A stretch of DNA of 64,000 nt, taken from NCBI GenBank assembly GCA_027483895.1, contig JAIXTP010000002.1, positions 124,001 to 188,000 on the forward strand, in the 5' to 3' direction. The DNA is from Hyphomicrobiales bacterium (GTDB taxonomy: Bacteria > Pseudomonadota > Alphaproteobacteria > Rhizobiales > Beijerinckiaceae). Position numbers and translations under genes: made by a program. Every line of letters starts with the position of its first letter. Positions within the stretch are counted from its first letter, which is position 1. Shown here piece after piece: positions 42,052 through 50,190 of the stretch. The notes under the pieces were generated by a model, which did not search any database, had not been told where the DNA came from, and saw only the letters and a list, made by a program, of their open reading frames with translations.

Positions 42052-42735
42052 TCAATCGATCACCGGATAGAACGGCCGCCCCCAGTCCCGTCCGGGGTCG
42101 CTCATCATCAGGTCGATGAAGATCGGCAGGAGCCAGCCGAGCACGGCGGCCCCGTCGCGCACCTGACCGCGGTTCACGGCGCTGTTCCATGTCGCGCCGC
42201 CGTGAACGAGTTGATTACGCAACACATAGAGACGGTCGAACACGCCGGTCAGAATCCGGACCGTGTCCCTGCGCGCGAGGGCCTGTGCGACGCTCCGACG
42301 ACTTTCACCGAGCATGTCCTCCCAAGCCTCATACCCGGAGACGCCGTTAGCATGATGCCAAAACGGCGCGTAGACGAACTTGTTGTCGAGCAGCACGCGG
42401 ATCTCGTGCGGGAAGCGCTCCCAGACAGCCTTGTAAATCCGGTTCGCGCCGTCGAGCGCGATGAGAGCATCGAAATAGGCTTTGAACTCCTCGCGCGCGC
42501 TCGGAACCGCGTCCCGCGGGATATCGGCCGCGTAGGCCGCATTGAACCCGATCCATAGGAGAAGAAAGCGGACGTCGGGATCTTCCGTCTCGGCCTCGGC
42601 ACGGCCGAGCCAACTGACTGCACGATGCACGCGGAGGCCGAGCGGAGGCGGAAAGCCGTCCCTCAGGCGTCGTTGCTTATCCTTCAGCCACGTAAAATGG
42701 AGGAGCGGCTTCGGATCAGGTCGGCTTCCTTCCAT
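42052..42735 (-). CDS. HEPN-domain protein (Apea-like)
   Basis: A 227-aa protein. Seen: an N-terminal segment (LLHFTWLKDKQRRLRDGF), a helical bundle, and the HEPN ribonuclease motif R173-N-Q-L-V-H178 (Rx4-6H) followed by GGATWNSAVNRGQVRDGAAV. HEPN proteins are frequent metal-independent RNases in toxin-antitoxin and anti-phage systems, and the intact motif suggests activity. It sits 78 bases downstream of the WYL regulator on the same strand. A fragment of a paralogue is present at 29556-29647. No MNT-type antitoxin partner is visible. Confidence 0.82.
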   Translation of the reverse strand: MEGSRPDPKPLLHFTWLKDKQRRLRDGFPPPLGLRVHRAVSWLGRAEAETEDPDVRFLLLWIGFNAAYAADIPRDAVPSAREEFKAYFDALIALDGANRIYKAVWERFPHEIRVLLDNKFVYAPFWHHANGVSGYEAWEDMLGESRRSVAQALARRDTVRILTGVFDRLYVLRNQLVHGGATWNSAVNRGQVRDGAAVLGWLLPIFIDLMMSDPGRDWGRPFYPVID

Positions 42736-42813
42736 GCTTGGCCCCGGTTTCGTGCATCGCGCCCATTATTGGCACGAGGCCCGATCGAGGGGGAAGCCGT
42801 CTTGAACTTGGCC

Positions 42814-43683
42814 TTATCCGATTTCGTCGATCAGAATGACGTGCTGCAACCGGGAGGGCTGGGTCCGCCAATCGAGGTCAAGCCGAAGCCGCCGCTTGAA
42901 GTAGAAGGCCAAAGCCTCGCGCACGCGGATCTCCAAGCGCTCCGCCGTAAACCCGTAGTCCGCACGAATGCTTGCGGCCTGTTCGGGAGTGGCGTCCGGA
43001 TGGACGGCCAGAACCAGCGTCATGATCCTGTTCCAAGCCGCGTCGTCTGTCGCGCGTGACGTCGCGGGCCCGACGCGGCGGAGCCCGGTCATCCGGCCCA
43101 AGGTGAAATCCCGGAAATCGCCCTTCTCGCAATCGAAGGCGCGGGCATGCCAGCGAAGCCCGTCATGCGCGATCGCATGCGGTTCGAGGAGCCGCTCGCG
43201 CGGGACCGGCGTCGAGAAGGACTGGTAGGTCACCGCGATCCGCGCGCCGTCCTTGATCGCGCCTACCACTCCGCGCACGAGTTCGGGATCGAGAGGCCGC
43301 AAGGGCGACGGCACGATCTCCGCTGACGGGAGATCCGAGAACTGGGCCGCGGCATCCTCCACCAGCCCCTCGCGGCGGCCGCGGAGCTCGGCGAGGTACC
43401 GCTCTGCATCGGGCTTGGAGAGCTTCGGCGCGAATTCCGGACCGGCGACATATCGCTTGGCACGCGTGTCATAGACCATGTTGCCCGGCGCCAACGCCTG
43501 ATATCGCGCGATGTCCGCCGAGGCCTGATTGATGGACACCCCGAACCGACCCATCAGGTCGTTGCGGTTGACGGTGCCGTCCCAGAACAGCCGCTGCTCC
43601 AGGAAAACCAGCCGCCGCTCCACGCCCCAGCGCAGGCGCGATTCGTCCTCGGGCTTGGCTGTTGACACAGTTTCTGTATCCAT
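42814..43683 (-). CDS. WYL-domain regulator of BrxR/CapW type
   Basis: A 289-aa transcription factor. Seen: an N-terminal winged HTH (RWGVERRLVFLEQRLFWDGT, then GRFGVSINQASADIARYQAL), the linker APGNMVYDTRAKRYVAGPEF, a WYL domain (~150-225, with YQSFSTPVPRERLLEPHAI and RWHARAFDCEKGDF) and a WCX tail. The N-terminal wording closely follows BrxR/CapW repressors that guard BREX, CBASS and other defence loci and respond to a ligand through WYL. It is divergent from the 43767-46965 operon. The start codon abuts a near-palindrome. Confidence 0.87.
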   Translation of the reverse strand: MDTETVSTAKPEDESRLRWGVERRLVFLEQRLFWDGTVNRNDLMGRFGVSINQASADIARYQALAPGNMVYDTRAKRYVAGPEFAPKLSKPDAERYLAELRGRREGLVEDAAAQFSDLPSAEIVPSPLRPLDPELVRGVVGAIKDGARIAVTYQSFSTPVPRERLLEPHAIAHDGLRWHARAFDCEKGDFRDFTLGRMTGLRRVGPATSRATDDAAWNRIMTLVLAVHPDATPEQAASIRADYGFTAERLEIRVREALAFYFKRRLRLDLDWRTQPSRLQHVILIDEIG

Positions 43684-43718
43684 CTACTAAATAGGTCCAT
43701 CATGTTTCTGAACCCATC
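43664..43718. promoter_or_regulatory. Operator candidates in the WYL/operon divergent gap
   Basis: GACACAG-TTT-CTGTATC (43664-43680) is an inverted repeat with one mismatch, abutting the WYL start codon. A direct repeat is also present: GTTTCTGTATCCATC (43670-43684) and GTTTCTGAACCCATC (43704-43718), 13 of 15 identical. Both lie where a BrxR-type autorepressor would bind. Confidence 0.5.
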
Positions 43719-43766
43719 CTAAACGAGTTCGCCGCCTTTGTCAGCGGCTTCGACGGGAGCGCACCG

Positions 43767-44165
43767 ATGACTTCGACCGATGAAGACACGCTCGTCGCCT
43801 TCGACCTCTCCGAGGACGTCCCGTCCGATGAGCCTCCGCCCCCCGACGACTGCGAGCCCGGCCGCCGTTTCGACGAGCTCGTCGCCCGCTACTTCGACGC
43901 GAAGAGCCGGGAAGCCTTGCATGACGACGGCGGCCTTCCGCCCGAGCCGTCCGAGGCGGTGGCGTTGGTGCTGATGACGACCCCGGCCGAACTCCCGCGT
44001 CAGGTCACGGTCAAGATCACGGTCTTCGAGACCGAACTGACCGCCGAGTGCGAGGACGGCGCTTGGCCCGACCACCGCATGCTTCCGATGTTCGCGGGGT
44101 TGAAGGCCGACTTGATCCGCTTCGGGATCGGTCGGTGCGTCGCGCCGATCGGCGTCGAGGGCTGA
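43767..44165 (+). CDS. Hypothetical protein, first gene of the protease operon (132 aa)
   Basis: Not recognised. An acidic protein with a disordered start (LSEDVPSDEPPPPDDCEPG), a helix (RRFDELVARYFDAKSREAL), and a beta-rich part (LPRQVTVKITVFETELTAE). It carries three cysteines and no signal or membrane segment. GGGAG precedes the ATG. It stands 83 bases from the divergent WYL regulator and 4 bases before the next gene, so it is the promoter-proximal member of a five-gene operon. Confidence 0.7.
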   Translation: MTSTDEDTLVAFDLSEDVPSDEPPPPDDCEPGRRFDELVARYFDAKSREALHDDGGLPPEPSEAVALVLMTTPAELPRQVTVKITVFETELTAECEDGAWPDHRMLPMFAGLKADLIRFGIGRCVAPIGVEG

Positions 44166-44169
44166 CGTC

Positions 44170-45027
44170 ATGCGCGAAGCCGCCTTGAAGTTCGTTCATC
44201 TCCACGACCTGATCGACGTCGTGACCGCGCCTCGGGCGACCGTACGCGGCGTGCGCGATGTCGATGCGCGTCGGGGGACCGACTATTTCACCGCCCTGCA
44301 GGGCTGCGGTTGGCCGGATTACGTCCGCCGCTTCGGCCTCGAAGATTTTCTGGGCGACATGTTCTTCGAATATGAACTGGAGACATCGGGGCCGGACGAC
44401 TTCGACACATCGAAATACGAGGGCCGCGGCGAGCAGCCCTTCACCCCCACCCGAGATCCGCTCCTTCGCGCCCGCTTCGGTCTCGACCGGATCGAACGGT
44501 CGTGGTTCCGAAAGCCCGCTCCCACCGTCGACGAGGCGCTGAACCGTGCAGGGATCGGCGGGTTCCCCGGACGACGTCTGACGGCGGAAGCTCAGCATCA
44601 TCTGCGTTGGGCCCTGTTCGCGGCGGAACGGCGGGATGGAGATGCGTTGCTCGCCCATTGCCTCGGCCATCTCCTGCGGGCCGAAATGAAATTCCGCTTC
44701 GTGGAGGCGCCGTTGCATGCCGAACTCTGCGGCGTGCGTTTGCCCGACCTCCCCGGCGAGACGGTCCTGACGCCCGATGCCACAGAAGCAATCGAGCGGA
44801 TCGTCGGAGTCTCCTGCCCCGTCCATCGCCTGTCGGCTTGGCTCGACTGGAGCTACGGGCCTTCTCATCGCTGGTTCACCACGGAGGCGGAACGGCTCCT
44901 CGCGGAGACGGCCGACATCCTGGGACCGGACGGAAATGTCCCGCCCGAACGAGCCCGCGTCCTTGCGGACCTTCTTCTCCCCGCACGGCCCGCCTTCGGC
45001 CTGCTCGACCTTTCGGTCGCTGCGTGA
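44170..45027 (+). CDS. Hypothetical protein, second gene of the protease operon (285 aa)
   Basis: Not recognised. A soluble, mixed alpha/beta protein. Conserved-looking aromatic and acidic patches include GCGWPDYVRRFGLEDFLGDM, FFEYELETSGPDDFD and LSAWLDWSYGPSHRWF. A helical middle (AEAQHHLRWALFAAERRDGD) resembles helical-repeat proteins in texture only. It starts 4 bases after the first gene and is followed by the 35-aa peptide. No catalytic motif was found. Confidence 0.72.
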   Translation: MREAALKFVHLHDLIDVVTAPRATVRGVRDVDARRGTDYFTALQGCGWPDYVRRFGLEDFLGDMFFEYELETSGPDDFDTSKYEGRGEQPFTPTRDPLLRARFGLDRIERSWFRKPAPTVDEALNRAGIGGFPGRRLTAEAQHHLRWALFAAERRDGDALLAHCLGHLLRAEMKFRFVEAPLHAELCGVRLPDLPGETVLTPDATEAIERIVGVSCPVHRLSAWLDWSYGPSHRWFTTEAERLLAETADILGPDGNVPPERARVLADLLLPARPAFGLLDLSVAA

Positions 45028-45053
45028 ACGACCTTTCGCTGAGGAGCAAAGTC

Positions 45054-45161
45054 ATGCACTCCGCCATCATGATCCGCATTCGCAGACATGAGCATGTCCT
45101 GCGCAACGCAGTCTGCATCTGGGTCCTTCTGGAAGCGATGCTTTCGATCGCCTTCGCGTGA
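45054..45161 (+). CDS. 35-aa cationic hydrophobic peptide
   Basis: A small ORF with a strong GAGGAG ribosome binding site 8 bases before its ATG. It has a basic head (MIRIRRHEHVLRNAV) and a hydrophobic tail (CIWVLLEAMLSIAFA). The stop overlaps the GTG start of the next gene by 4 bases (GTGA), which supports real translation. The profile suits a single-helix membrane peptide, possibly a toxin-like or regulatory subunit. Confidence 0.6.
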   Translation: MHSAIMIRIRRHEHVLRNAVCIWVLLEAMLSIAFA

Positions 45162-45691
45162 CGGGGCGGGTCGTGCTCCATCTCGCCGTCATCATCATCG
45201 CCGTCGCCCTTCTGCCGTTGGCGCTCGAAGTCGCGGCGGCGTTGGCCGCGACGGCGGTTCGCGGCTTGCTCGCGATCAGCGCTGTCCTGCTCGGCTTCGC
45301 GGCTTCGGCCTTCGTGCTGAAGCACCCGCAGGCGGCGCTTTCGACGGTTGCCTGGATCGGGGGCGCGGTTTTCTCCTTCGTTGCCGTGGTCAGGATCGCC
45401 GAACGCATCGAAGCCTCGCGACCCGGACTGCTCGGTCGCGTCGGATGGGGCGCTTGCGCCCTCGTCGCCGCAGGTTTCCTCATTCTGTTCGCGGTCGAAA
45501 CGAACCGGTCTTCGAGTTCCGGTCGTCAGGATGCGGCAGGCGCAGCGATCGTCTTCGTCGTTTTCGGCGTCTGGTGCGCCTACTCCGCCTTCAGAGCTGC
45601 CCTTCCGCGATCGCCCGCGCTTTCAAAGAATCAAGCCCGAACCCATGATCAAACGGCCCTGCTCAAGACGGGCGTCGAGGACATGTCATGA
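45158..45691 (+). CDS. Four-helix membrane protein (177 aa)
   Basis: An integral membrane protein with about four helices (VVLHLAVIIIAVALLPLALE; LLAISAVLLGFAASAFVL; STVAWIGGAVFSFVAVV; ACALVAAGFLILFAV; a fifth weaker segment IVFVVFGVWCAYSAF) and a polar C-terminal tail. No family is recognised. The GTG start is coupled to the 35-aa ORF, and the stop overlaps the protease gene's start by 4 bases (ATGA), so the three form a translationally coupled block. It may anchor or regulate the protease. Confidence 0.72.
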   Translation: MTGRVVLHLAVIIIAVALLPLALEVAAALAATAVRGLLAISAVLLGFAASAFVLKHPQAALSTVAWIGGAVFSFVAVVRIAERIEASRPGLLGRVGWGACALVAAGFLILFAVETNRSSSSGRQDAAGAAIVFVVFGVWCAYSAFRAALPRSPALSKNQARTHDQTALLKTGVEDMS

Positions 45692-46965
45692 AAATCCGTT
45701 TTGCATCGCTCGTTCTCGGCCTATCCGTTTCGGCCGCCGCAGCGCTCGAGCACAGCGTGATCGAGGACGCCGAGCGCTACACGGTGAAGGTCTCTTCGAG
45801 CGTCGAATATCCCTTCGGCGACGAGTACAAGGGGTCGAGCCGCGGCGCGGGCTTCCTGATCGACAAGGATCGCGGCTGGATCCTGACGAATGCGCATGTC
45901 GCCAAACGGTCGCCGTCGACGGTCCGAGTGAACTTCAAGAACGGAAGCATGATCCGAGCGAGCAAGCTCCACGTCGACGACCATCTCGACCTGGCCTTGC
46001 TGCAGATCGACCCCGGCTCGATACCGACGAGCGCCAAGACGGCGGATCTCGAATGCGCGGCGGATGCCGCGGCGGGCCGGGCCGTGATCGCTTACGGCCA
46101 TCCCTGGAGCCTCGACTACACGGCCACGCGCGGCATCGTGAGCGGCACCAAGGCGATGAGCGGCGTCGAACAGCTTCAGACTGACGCCGCGATCAATCCC
46201 GGCAATTCCGGCGGCCCCTTGATCGACGAACGGTCGCGCAAGGTCATCGGCATCAATGCCTCGTCTCTGGCGAAGAACCAGGCCGAAGGGCTGAGCTTCG
46301 CGGTTCCGATGCATCTCGTCTGCACGGTCGTCGATCTGCTGAAAGCGGGGAAGGACCCTGCACCGCCGAAACTCGCGGCAGAGTTCGGCACCACGCTGAA
46401 GGACCGTGAACTGGTCGTCGGGGACGTAGCCGCGTTCTGGCGGGAGAATCTACGCGTTGGAGACCGCATCCTGGCCGTCGACGGCGACGAGAAGGTGCGC
46501 TTCGCATCGCGCCTCATAGACCGGATGCGCGGCAAGACCGAAGTCCGGGTTCTCGTCGAACGCGCAGGCAAGAAGGTCGAAGCCGTCCTCCCCGTTCCCG
46601 TCGAGAAGGCCGTGGTGACTCGGGAGAGGCTCCATGTCGCGGGCATGAGCCTCGCGCCTTCGACGATCCCGGGCAGCCATCCGAAGATCATGGTCGTGCA
46701 TTTCATCGATGACGCCTCGGCCGCCGATCAGGCGCTGTTCCGGGAGGGGGACCGCGTGGTCGCCATCGACGGGCGTCCGATCCGGTCGCTGCAGGAAGCC
46801 GCAGACGCGCTCGAAGGGCGCGCCGGTTCGGAAGTGGAGTTCGTGCTTCGCCGCGAGCGGACGAGAGGGTCGCAGCGCTACGACGTCGTGGTGCGGCGCT
46901 TGGACATCGACGAGCCCGTCTTCATCGATGCAAACGGTCGCCGTCCCCTGCGACAAAACAACTGA
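45688..46965 (+). CDS. HtrA/DegP-like serine protease with two PDZ-like domains
   Basis: A 425-aa exported protease. Seen: a signal peptide (SLVLGLSVSAAAA), an S1C chymotrypsin-fold domain with the full triad H70 (LTNAHV), D101 (DDHLDLALL) and S174 (NPGNSGGPLID), and two PDZ-like domains (~215-300, ENLRVGDRILAVDGDEK; ~330-400, FREGDRVVAIDGRPIRSLQE). It should cleave misfolded or signal proteins in the periplasm. Last gene of an operon with unknowns, unlike housekeeping degP, which usually lies alone or near two-component genes. Confidence 0.9.
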   Translation: MKIRFASLVLGLSVSAAAALEHSVIEDAERYTVKVSSSVEYPFGDEYKGSSRGAGFLIDKDRGWILTNAHVAKRSPSTVRVNFKNGSMIRASKLHVDDHLDLALLQIDPGSIPTSAKTADLECAADAAAGRAVIAYGHPWSLDYTATRGIVSGTKAMSGVEQLQTDAAINPGNSGGPLIDERSRKVIGINASSLAKNQAEGLSFAVPMHLVCTVVDLLKAGKDPAPPKLAAEFGTTLKDRELVVGDVAAFWRENLRVGDRILAVDGDEKVRFASRLIDRMRGKTEVRVLVERAGKKVEAVLPVPVEKAVVTRERLHVAGMSLAPSTIPGSHPKIMVVHFIDDASAADQALFREGDRVVAIDGRPIRSLQEAADALEGRAGSEVEFVLRRERTRGSQRYDVVVRRLDIDEPVFIDANGRRPLRQNN

Positions 46966-47299
46966 AATTCCTGATTTTTGCAGAAAACGAAATGCGAAGT
47001 CGAAACTTGGAGCGCGCCTTAAACCTTGCTTTTTGACGACGGGTCGAAGCAAGGCGCTTCATCATCGGCACGTATAGCCTCCTCTTTGAGGAAACGCTCG
47101 CATTCCCTCGGGGACGACGGTGAGGCAATTGATTCGTCAGCTGGTCTGAGCGGAGCCTGTTGGTGGGATGATGTAACCCGCGTGGAACCGCGCGGCGCGC
47201 GCCGGGTCTCGCGACCGGCGCAAGCCCGCCCCGAACGTCGTCAGAATACGCCCGGCGACACGCCAGTGCGCTTCGATGCATGTTTTCGGCGGGAGAAAA
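46966..47299. other. Non-coding gap between the protease gene and tRNA-Arg
   Basis: 334 bases with no convincing ORF, terminator or promoter. No integrase gene, attachment repeat or insertion sequence is visible, although this is the 3' flank of a tRNA gene where islands often insert. Confidence 0.5.
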
Positions 47300-47376
47300 T
47301 GGCGCGCCCGGAACGATTCGAACGTCCGACCCTCAGATTCGTAGTCTGATGCTCTATCCAGCTGAGCTACGGGCGC
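47300..47376 (-). tRNA. tRNA-Arg (anticodon ACG)
   Basis: A full cloverleaf on the minus strand: acceptor GCGCCCG/CGGGCGC, D-arm GCTC..GAGC, anticodon stem TCAGA/TCTGA with loop CTACGAA (anticodon ACG), and T-arm GGACG-TTCGAAT-CGTTC. The CCA end is encoded (47300-47302). It reads arginine CGN codons after A34 deamination. Confidence 0.95.
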
Positions 47377-47412
47377 GTGCCGGAGGGCGGCGGACCGCCC
47401 CGGACGGCGCTT

Positions 47413-47441
47413 TCTCTACCGGGTCCCTGCAGGCATTGCAA
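47413..47441 (-). promoter_or_regulatory. Promoter of tRNA-Arg
   Basis: On the minus strand TTGCAA (47441-47436), a 17-base spacer and TAGAGA (47418-47413), about 37 bases before the mature tRNA. The remaining part of the gap, up to the lysK start at 47734, shows no other feature. Confidence 0.6.
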
Positions 47442-47733
47442 CTCCCTTCCGAACGGAATCGCCCGGAACGCGGGGACCCGACCGACCCGCGGAAAACAGC
47501 ACCGGGACGAAGCGGGGCCGGCGAGACGGAGCATGAGGCGAATGCTGCGGCATGCCGTAACGGCAGGTTCGGGCAGATGGAGCCGCCGCCGATCCCGCCG
47601 GGACTCGGCCGACCGTTCCGCGCCGTCGGCCCGTCGGGGGCTTCGGTTGACCGGTGGGGGCGGCCTTTCTAGTGTGCCCGCCGCCCGGCGATGCGCCGCG
47701 CGCCCGCTCCGCAGAACTCCCGAAAGCCCGAAG

Positions 47734-49437
47734 ATGACCGCGTCCGACGCCGCCGCTCCCGCAACCCTCGAAGAGGCCGCTCAGGTCTCGACCGCCTGGA
47801 CCTTCGAGGAAGCCCGCAAGATCGTCGCGCGGCTCGAACGGACCGGCAAGAAAGAGGTGCTGTTCGAAACCGGCTACGGGCCCTCGGGCCTGCCGCATAT
47901 CGGCACCTTCGGCGAAGTGGCCCGCACCTCCATGGTGCGCCACGCCTTCCGCGTGCTGACGAACGATACGATCCCGACGCGCCTCGTCGCCTTCTCGGAC
48001 GACATGGACGGGCTTCGGAAGGTGCCGGACAACATCCCGAACAAGGAGATCATCGCGCCGCATCTCGGCAAGCCGCTGACCGTGGTGCCCGATCCGTTCG
48101 GGACGCACGACTCATTCGGCCGGCACAATAATGCCCGCCTGCGCGCCTTTCTCGACACGTTCGGATTCGAATACGAATTCCTCTCCGCGACCGACTGCTA
48201 CAAGGCGGGGCGGTTCGACGAGACGCTGCTGCGGGTGCTCGAGCGCTACGACGCCGTGATGGCGATCATGCTGCCTTCGCTCCGCGAGGAGCGCGCGCAG
48301 AGCTATTCGCCCTTCCTGCCGATCCATCCGGAGACGGGGGTGGTGATGCAGGTGCCGATCGACGAGCGCGATGTCGGGCGCGGCACGATCGTGTGGAGCG
48401 ATCCGGAGACGGGCCAGAAATTCGAGACGCCCGTGACCGGCGGCCATTGCAAGCTGCAGTGGAAGCCCGACTGGGCGATGCGCTGGGTCGCGCTCGGCGT
48501 CGATTACGAAATGGCGGGCAAGGACCTGATCGACAGCGTGAAGCTCTCGGGCGAGATCGCGCGCGCGCTCGGAGCGGAGCCGCCGGAAGGCTTCAATTAC
48601 GAACTCTTCCTCGACGACAAGGGCCAGAAGATCTCGAAGTCGAAGGGCAACGGCCTGACGATCGAGGAATGGCTGGGCTATGCGAGCCCGGAAAGCCTCG
48701 CGCTGTTCATGTACACCAAGCCGCGCGAGGCCAAGAAGCTGCATTTCGACGTGATCCCGCGGGCCGTCGACGACTATCTGACCTTCCTCGAGAAATATCC
48801 GCAGCAGGCGCCGCGCGAGCGGCTCTTGAACCCCGTGTGGCACATCCATGCGGGCGATCCGCCGCCGGCCGAGACGATCGAGACCGCCGCGGGCAGCACC
48901 ACGCTGTCCTTCGCGATGCTGCTGAACCTCGTCGCCGTGGCCAATTCCGAGGATCCGGCCGTGCTGTGGGGCTTCATCCGCCGCTACGCGCCGGCCGCGA
49001 CGCCGGAGAACCATCCGCGGCTCGACAGGCTCGTCGGCTATGCGGTGCGCTATTTCCGCGACTTCGTGCGGCCCGCGAAAGTCTATGCGGCGCCGAGCAC
49101 GGAAGAGCGCGCGGCGCTTTCGGATCTTCTGGCCGCGCTCGCGCCGCATGAAGGCTCGACGGACGGCGCCGAGATCCAGGCCGTCGTCTATGAAGTCGGC
49201 CGGAAGCACTTCCCCGATCTTTCGGGCAAGGCGAAGAGCCCGGACGGACGGCCCGGCGTGTCGCAGCAGTGGTTCACGACGCTCTACAAGATCCTGCTCG
49301 GGCAGGAACGCGGACCGCGCTTCGGCTCCTTCGCGGCGCTCTACGGCGTCGCGGAGACGCGTCGGCTGATCGAGAAGGGGCTCGACGGCGCGCTGATCGC
49401 CGAGCACGAAGCCTTCCTCGCCTCCCGCGCGGCCTGA
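47734..49437 (+). CDS. lysK: Class I lysyl-tRNA synthetase
   Basis: A 567-aa class I LysRS, the archaeal-type enzyme used by most alphaproteobacteria in place of class II LysS. It charges tRNA-Lys. Seen: a HIGH-like HIGTFGE in [18 protein letters not shown], the KMSKS-like [11 protein letters not shown], and the LysRS-I text [14 protein letters not shown] and [17 protein letters not shown] long open frame precedes the ATG, but the family starts here ([15 protein letters not shown]). It is read away from tRNA-Arg and followed 8 bases later by the TauE/SafE gene. Confidence 0.96.
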   Translation: MTASDAAAPATLEEAAQVSTAWTFEEARKIVARLERTGKKEVLFETGYGPSGLPHIGTFGEVARTSMVRHAFRVLTNDTIPTRLVAFSDDMDGLRKVPDNIPNKEIIAPHLGKPLTVVPDPFGTHDSFGRHNNARLRAFLDTFGFEYEFLSATDCYKAGRFDETLLRVLERYDAVMAIMLPSLREERAQSYSPFLPIHPETGVVMQVPIDERDVGRGTIVWSDPETGQKFETPVTGGHCKLQWKPDWAMRWVALGVDYEMAGKDLIDSVKLSGEIARALGAEPPEGFNYELFLDDKGQKISKSKGNGLTIEEWLGYASPESLALFMYTKPREAKKLHFDVIPRAVDDYLTFLEKYPQQAPRERLLNPVWHIHAGDPPPAETIETAAGSTTLSFAMLLNLVAVANSEDPAVLWGFIRRYAPAATPENHPRLDRLVGYAVRYFRDFVRPAKVYAAPSTEERAALSDLLAALAPHEGSTDGAEIQAVVYEVGRKHFPDLSGKAKSPDGRPGVSQQWFTTLYKILLGQERGPRFGSFAALYGVAETRRLIEKGLDGALIAEHEAFLASRAA

Positions 49438-49445
49438 CGCACGCG

Positions 49446-50189
49446 ATGATCTCCGCGGGGACCGCCGGGCTGATCGGGCTGACGATCCTCGGCACCTCGT
49501 TCCTGTCGGGTATCTTCGGCATGGCGGGCGGGATGATCCTGCTCGGCGTGCTGCTCGCGATGCTGGACGTGCCCTCCGCCATGGTGCTGTTCGGCGTCAC
49601 GCAGTTCGGTGCCAACGGATGGCGTTGCTGGCTGTGGCGTCGACATGTCCGCCCGCGCATCGTGATCGAATGCACGCTCGGGGCCGTCGCGGTGTTCTTC
49701 GCGCTGAAGCTCGTGGACCTCGTGCCGGGCAAGGCCGTCGTCTATATCGGCCTCGGCCTGACGCCCTTTCTCGTGGAACTGCTGCCCGGACGGTTCCGTC
49801 CCGACATCGAGCGCCGGGGCGCGCCGGCCTTTTGCGGCGCCGTCATCATGGCGGTGCAGACCTTCGCGGGCGTGTCGGGCGCCGTGCTCGACCTCTTCTT
49901 CCAGAACGGCGGAATGGACCGCAAGGCCGTGGTCGCGACCAAGGCGGCGATCCAGTCGATCGGCCATCTGCTGCGGATCGTCTATTTCGCGGGTTTCGCG
50001 CTGGAAGAAGGTTTCCCGATTCCGCCCGCGGCCCTGTTGGGCGCGGTCGCCGTGGCGCTCGCGGGCACTTCGCTGGCCGCAAGGGTGCTGGAGCGCATGA
50101 CCGACGGATCCTTCAGGATGTGGAGCCGCCGCCTGATCCTCGGCGTCAGTGCCGTCTATGTCGTGCGGGGCGTGCTTCTGGCGGTCTGA
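49446..50189 (+). CDS. TauE/SafE-family sulfite/anion exporter
   Basis: A 247-aa inner-membrane protein with about seven helices. Seen: the TauE/SafE repeat GTSFLSGIFGMAGGMILLGVL and the second half VQTFAGVSGAVLDLFFQNGG. Family members export sulfite, sulfoacetate or other organosulfur anions. The substrate here is unknown. It is 8 bases after lysK and almost touches the convergent S24-like gene. Confidence 0.88.
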   Translation: MISAGTAGLIGLTILGTSFLSGIFGMAGGMILLGVLLAMLDVPSAMVLFGVTQFGANGWRCWLWRRHVRPRIVIECTLGAVAVFFALKLVDLVPGKAVVYIGLGLTPFLVELLPGRFRPDIERRGAPAFCGAVIMAVQTFAGVSGAVLDLFFQNGGMDRKAVVATKAAIQSIGHLLRIVYFAGFALEEGFPIPPAALLGAVAVALAGTSLAARVLERMTDGSFRMWSRRLILGVSAVYVVRGVLLAV

Positions 50190-50190
50190 G

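Noticed and set aside
42052-43683. HEPN-MNT toxin-antitoxin pair
   Set aside because: The neighbour is a WYL regulator, not a minimal nucleotidyltransferase, so the standard pair is not present.
46966-47300. tRNA-linked attachment site or integrase remnant
   Set aside because: No integrase fragment and no second copy of the tRNA 3' end could be found in the window.
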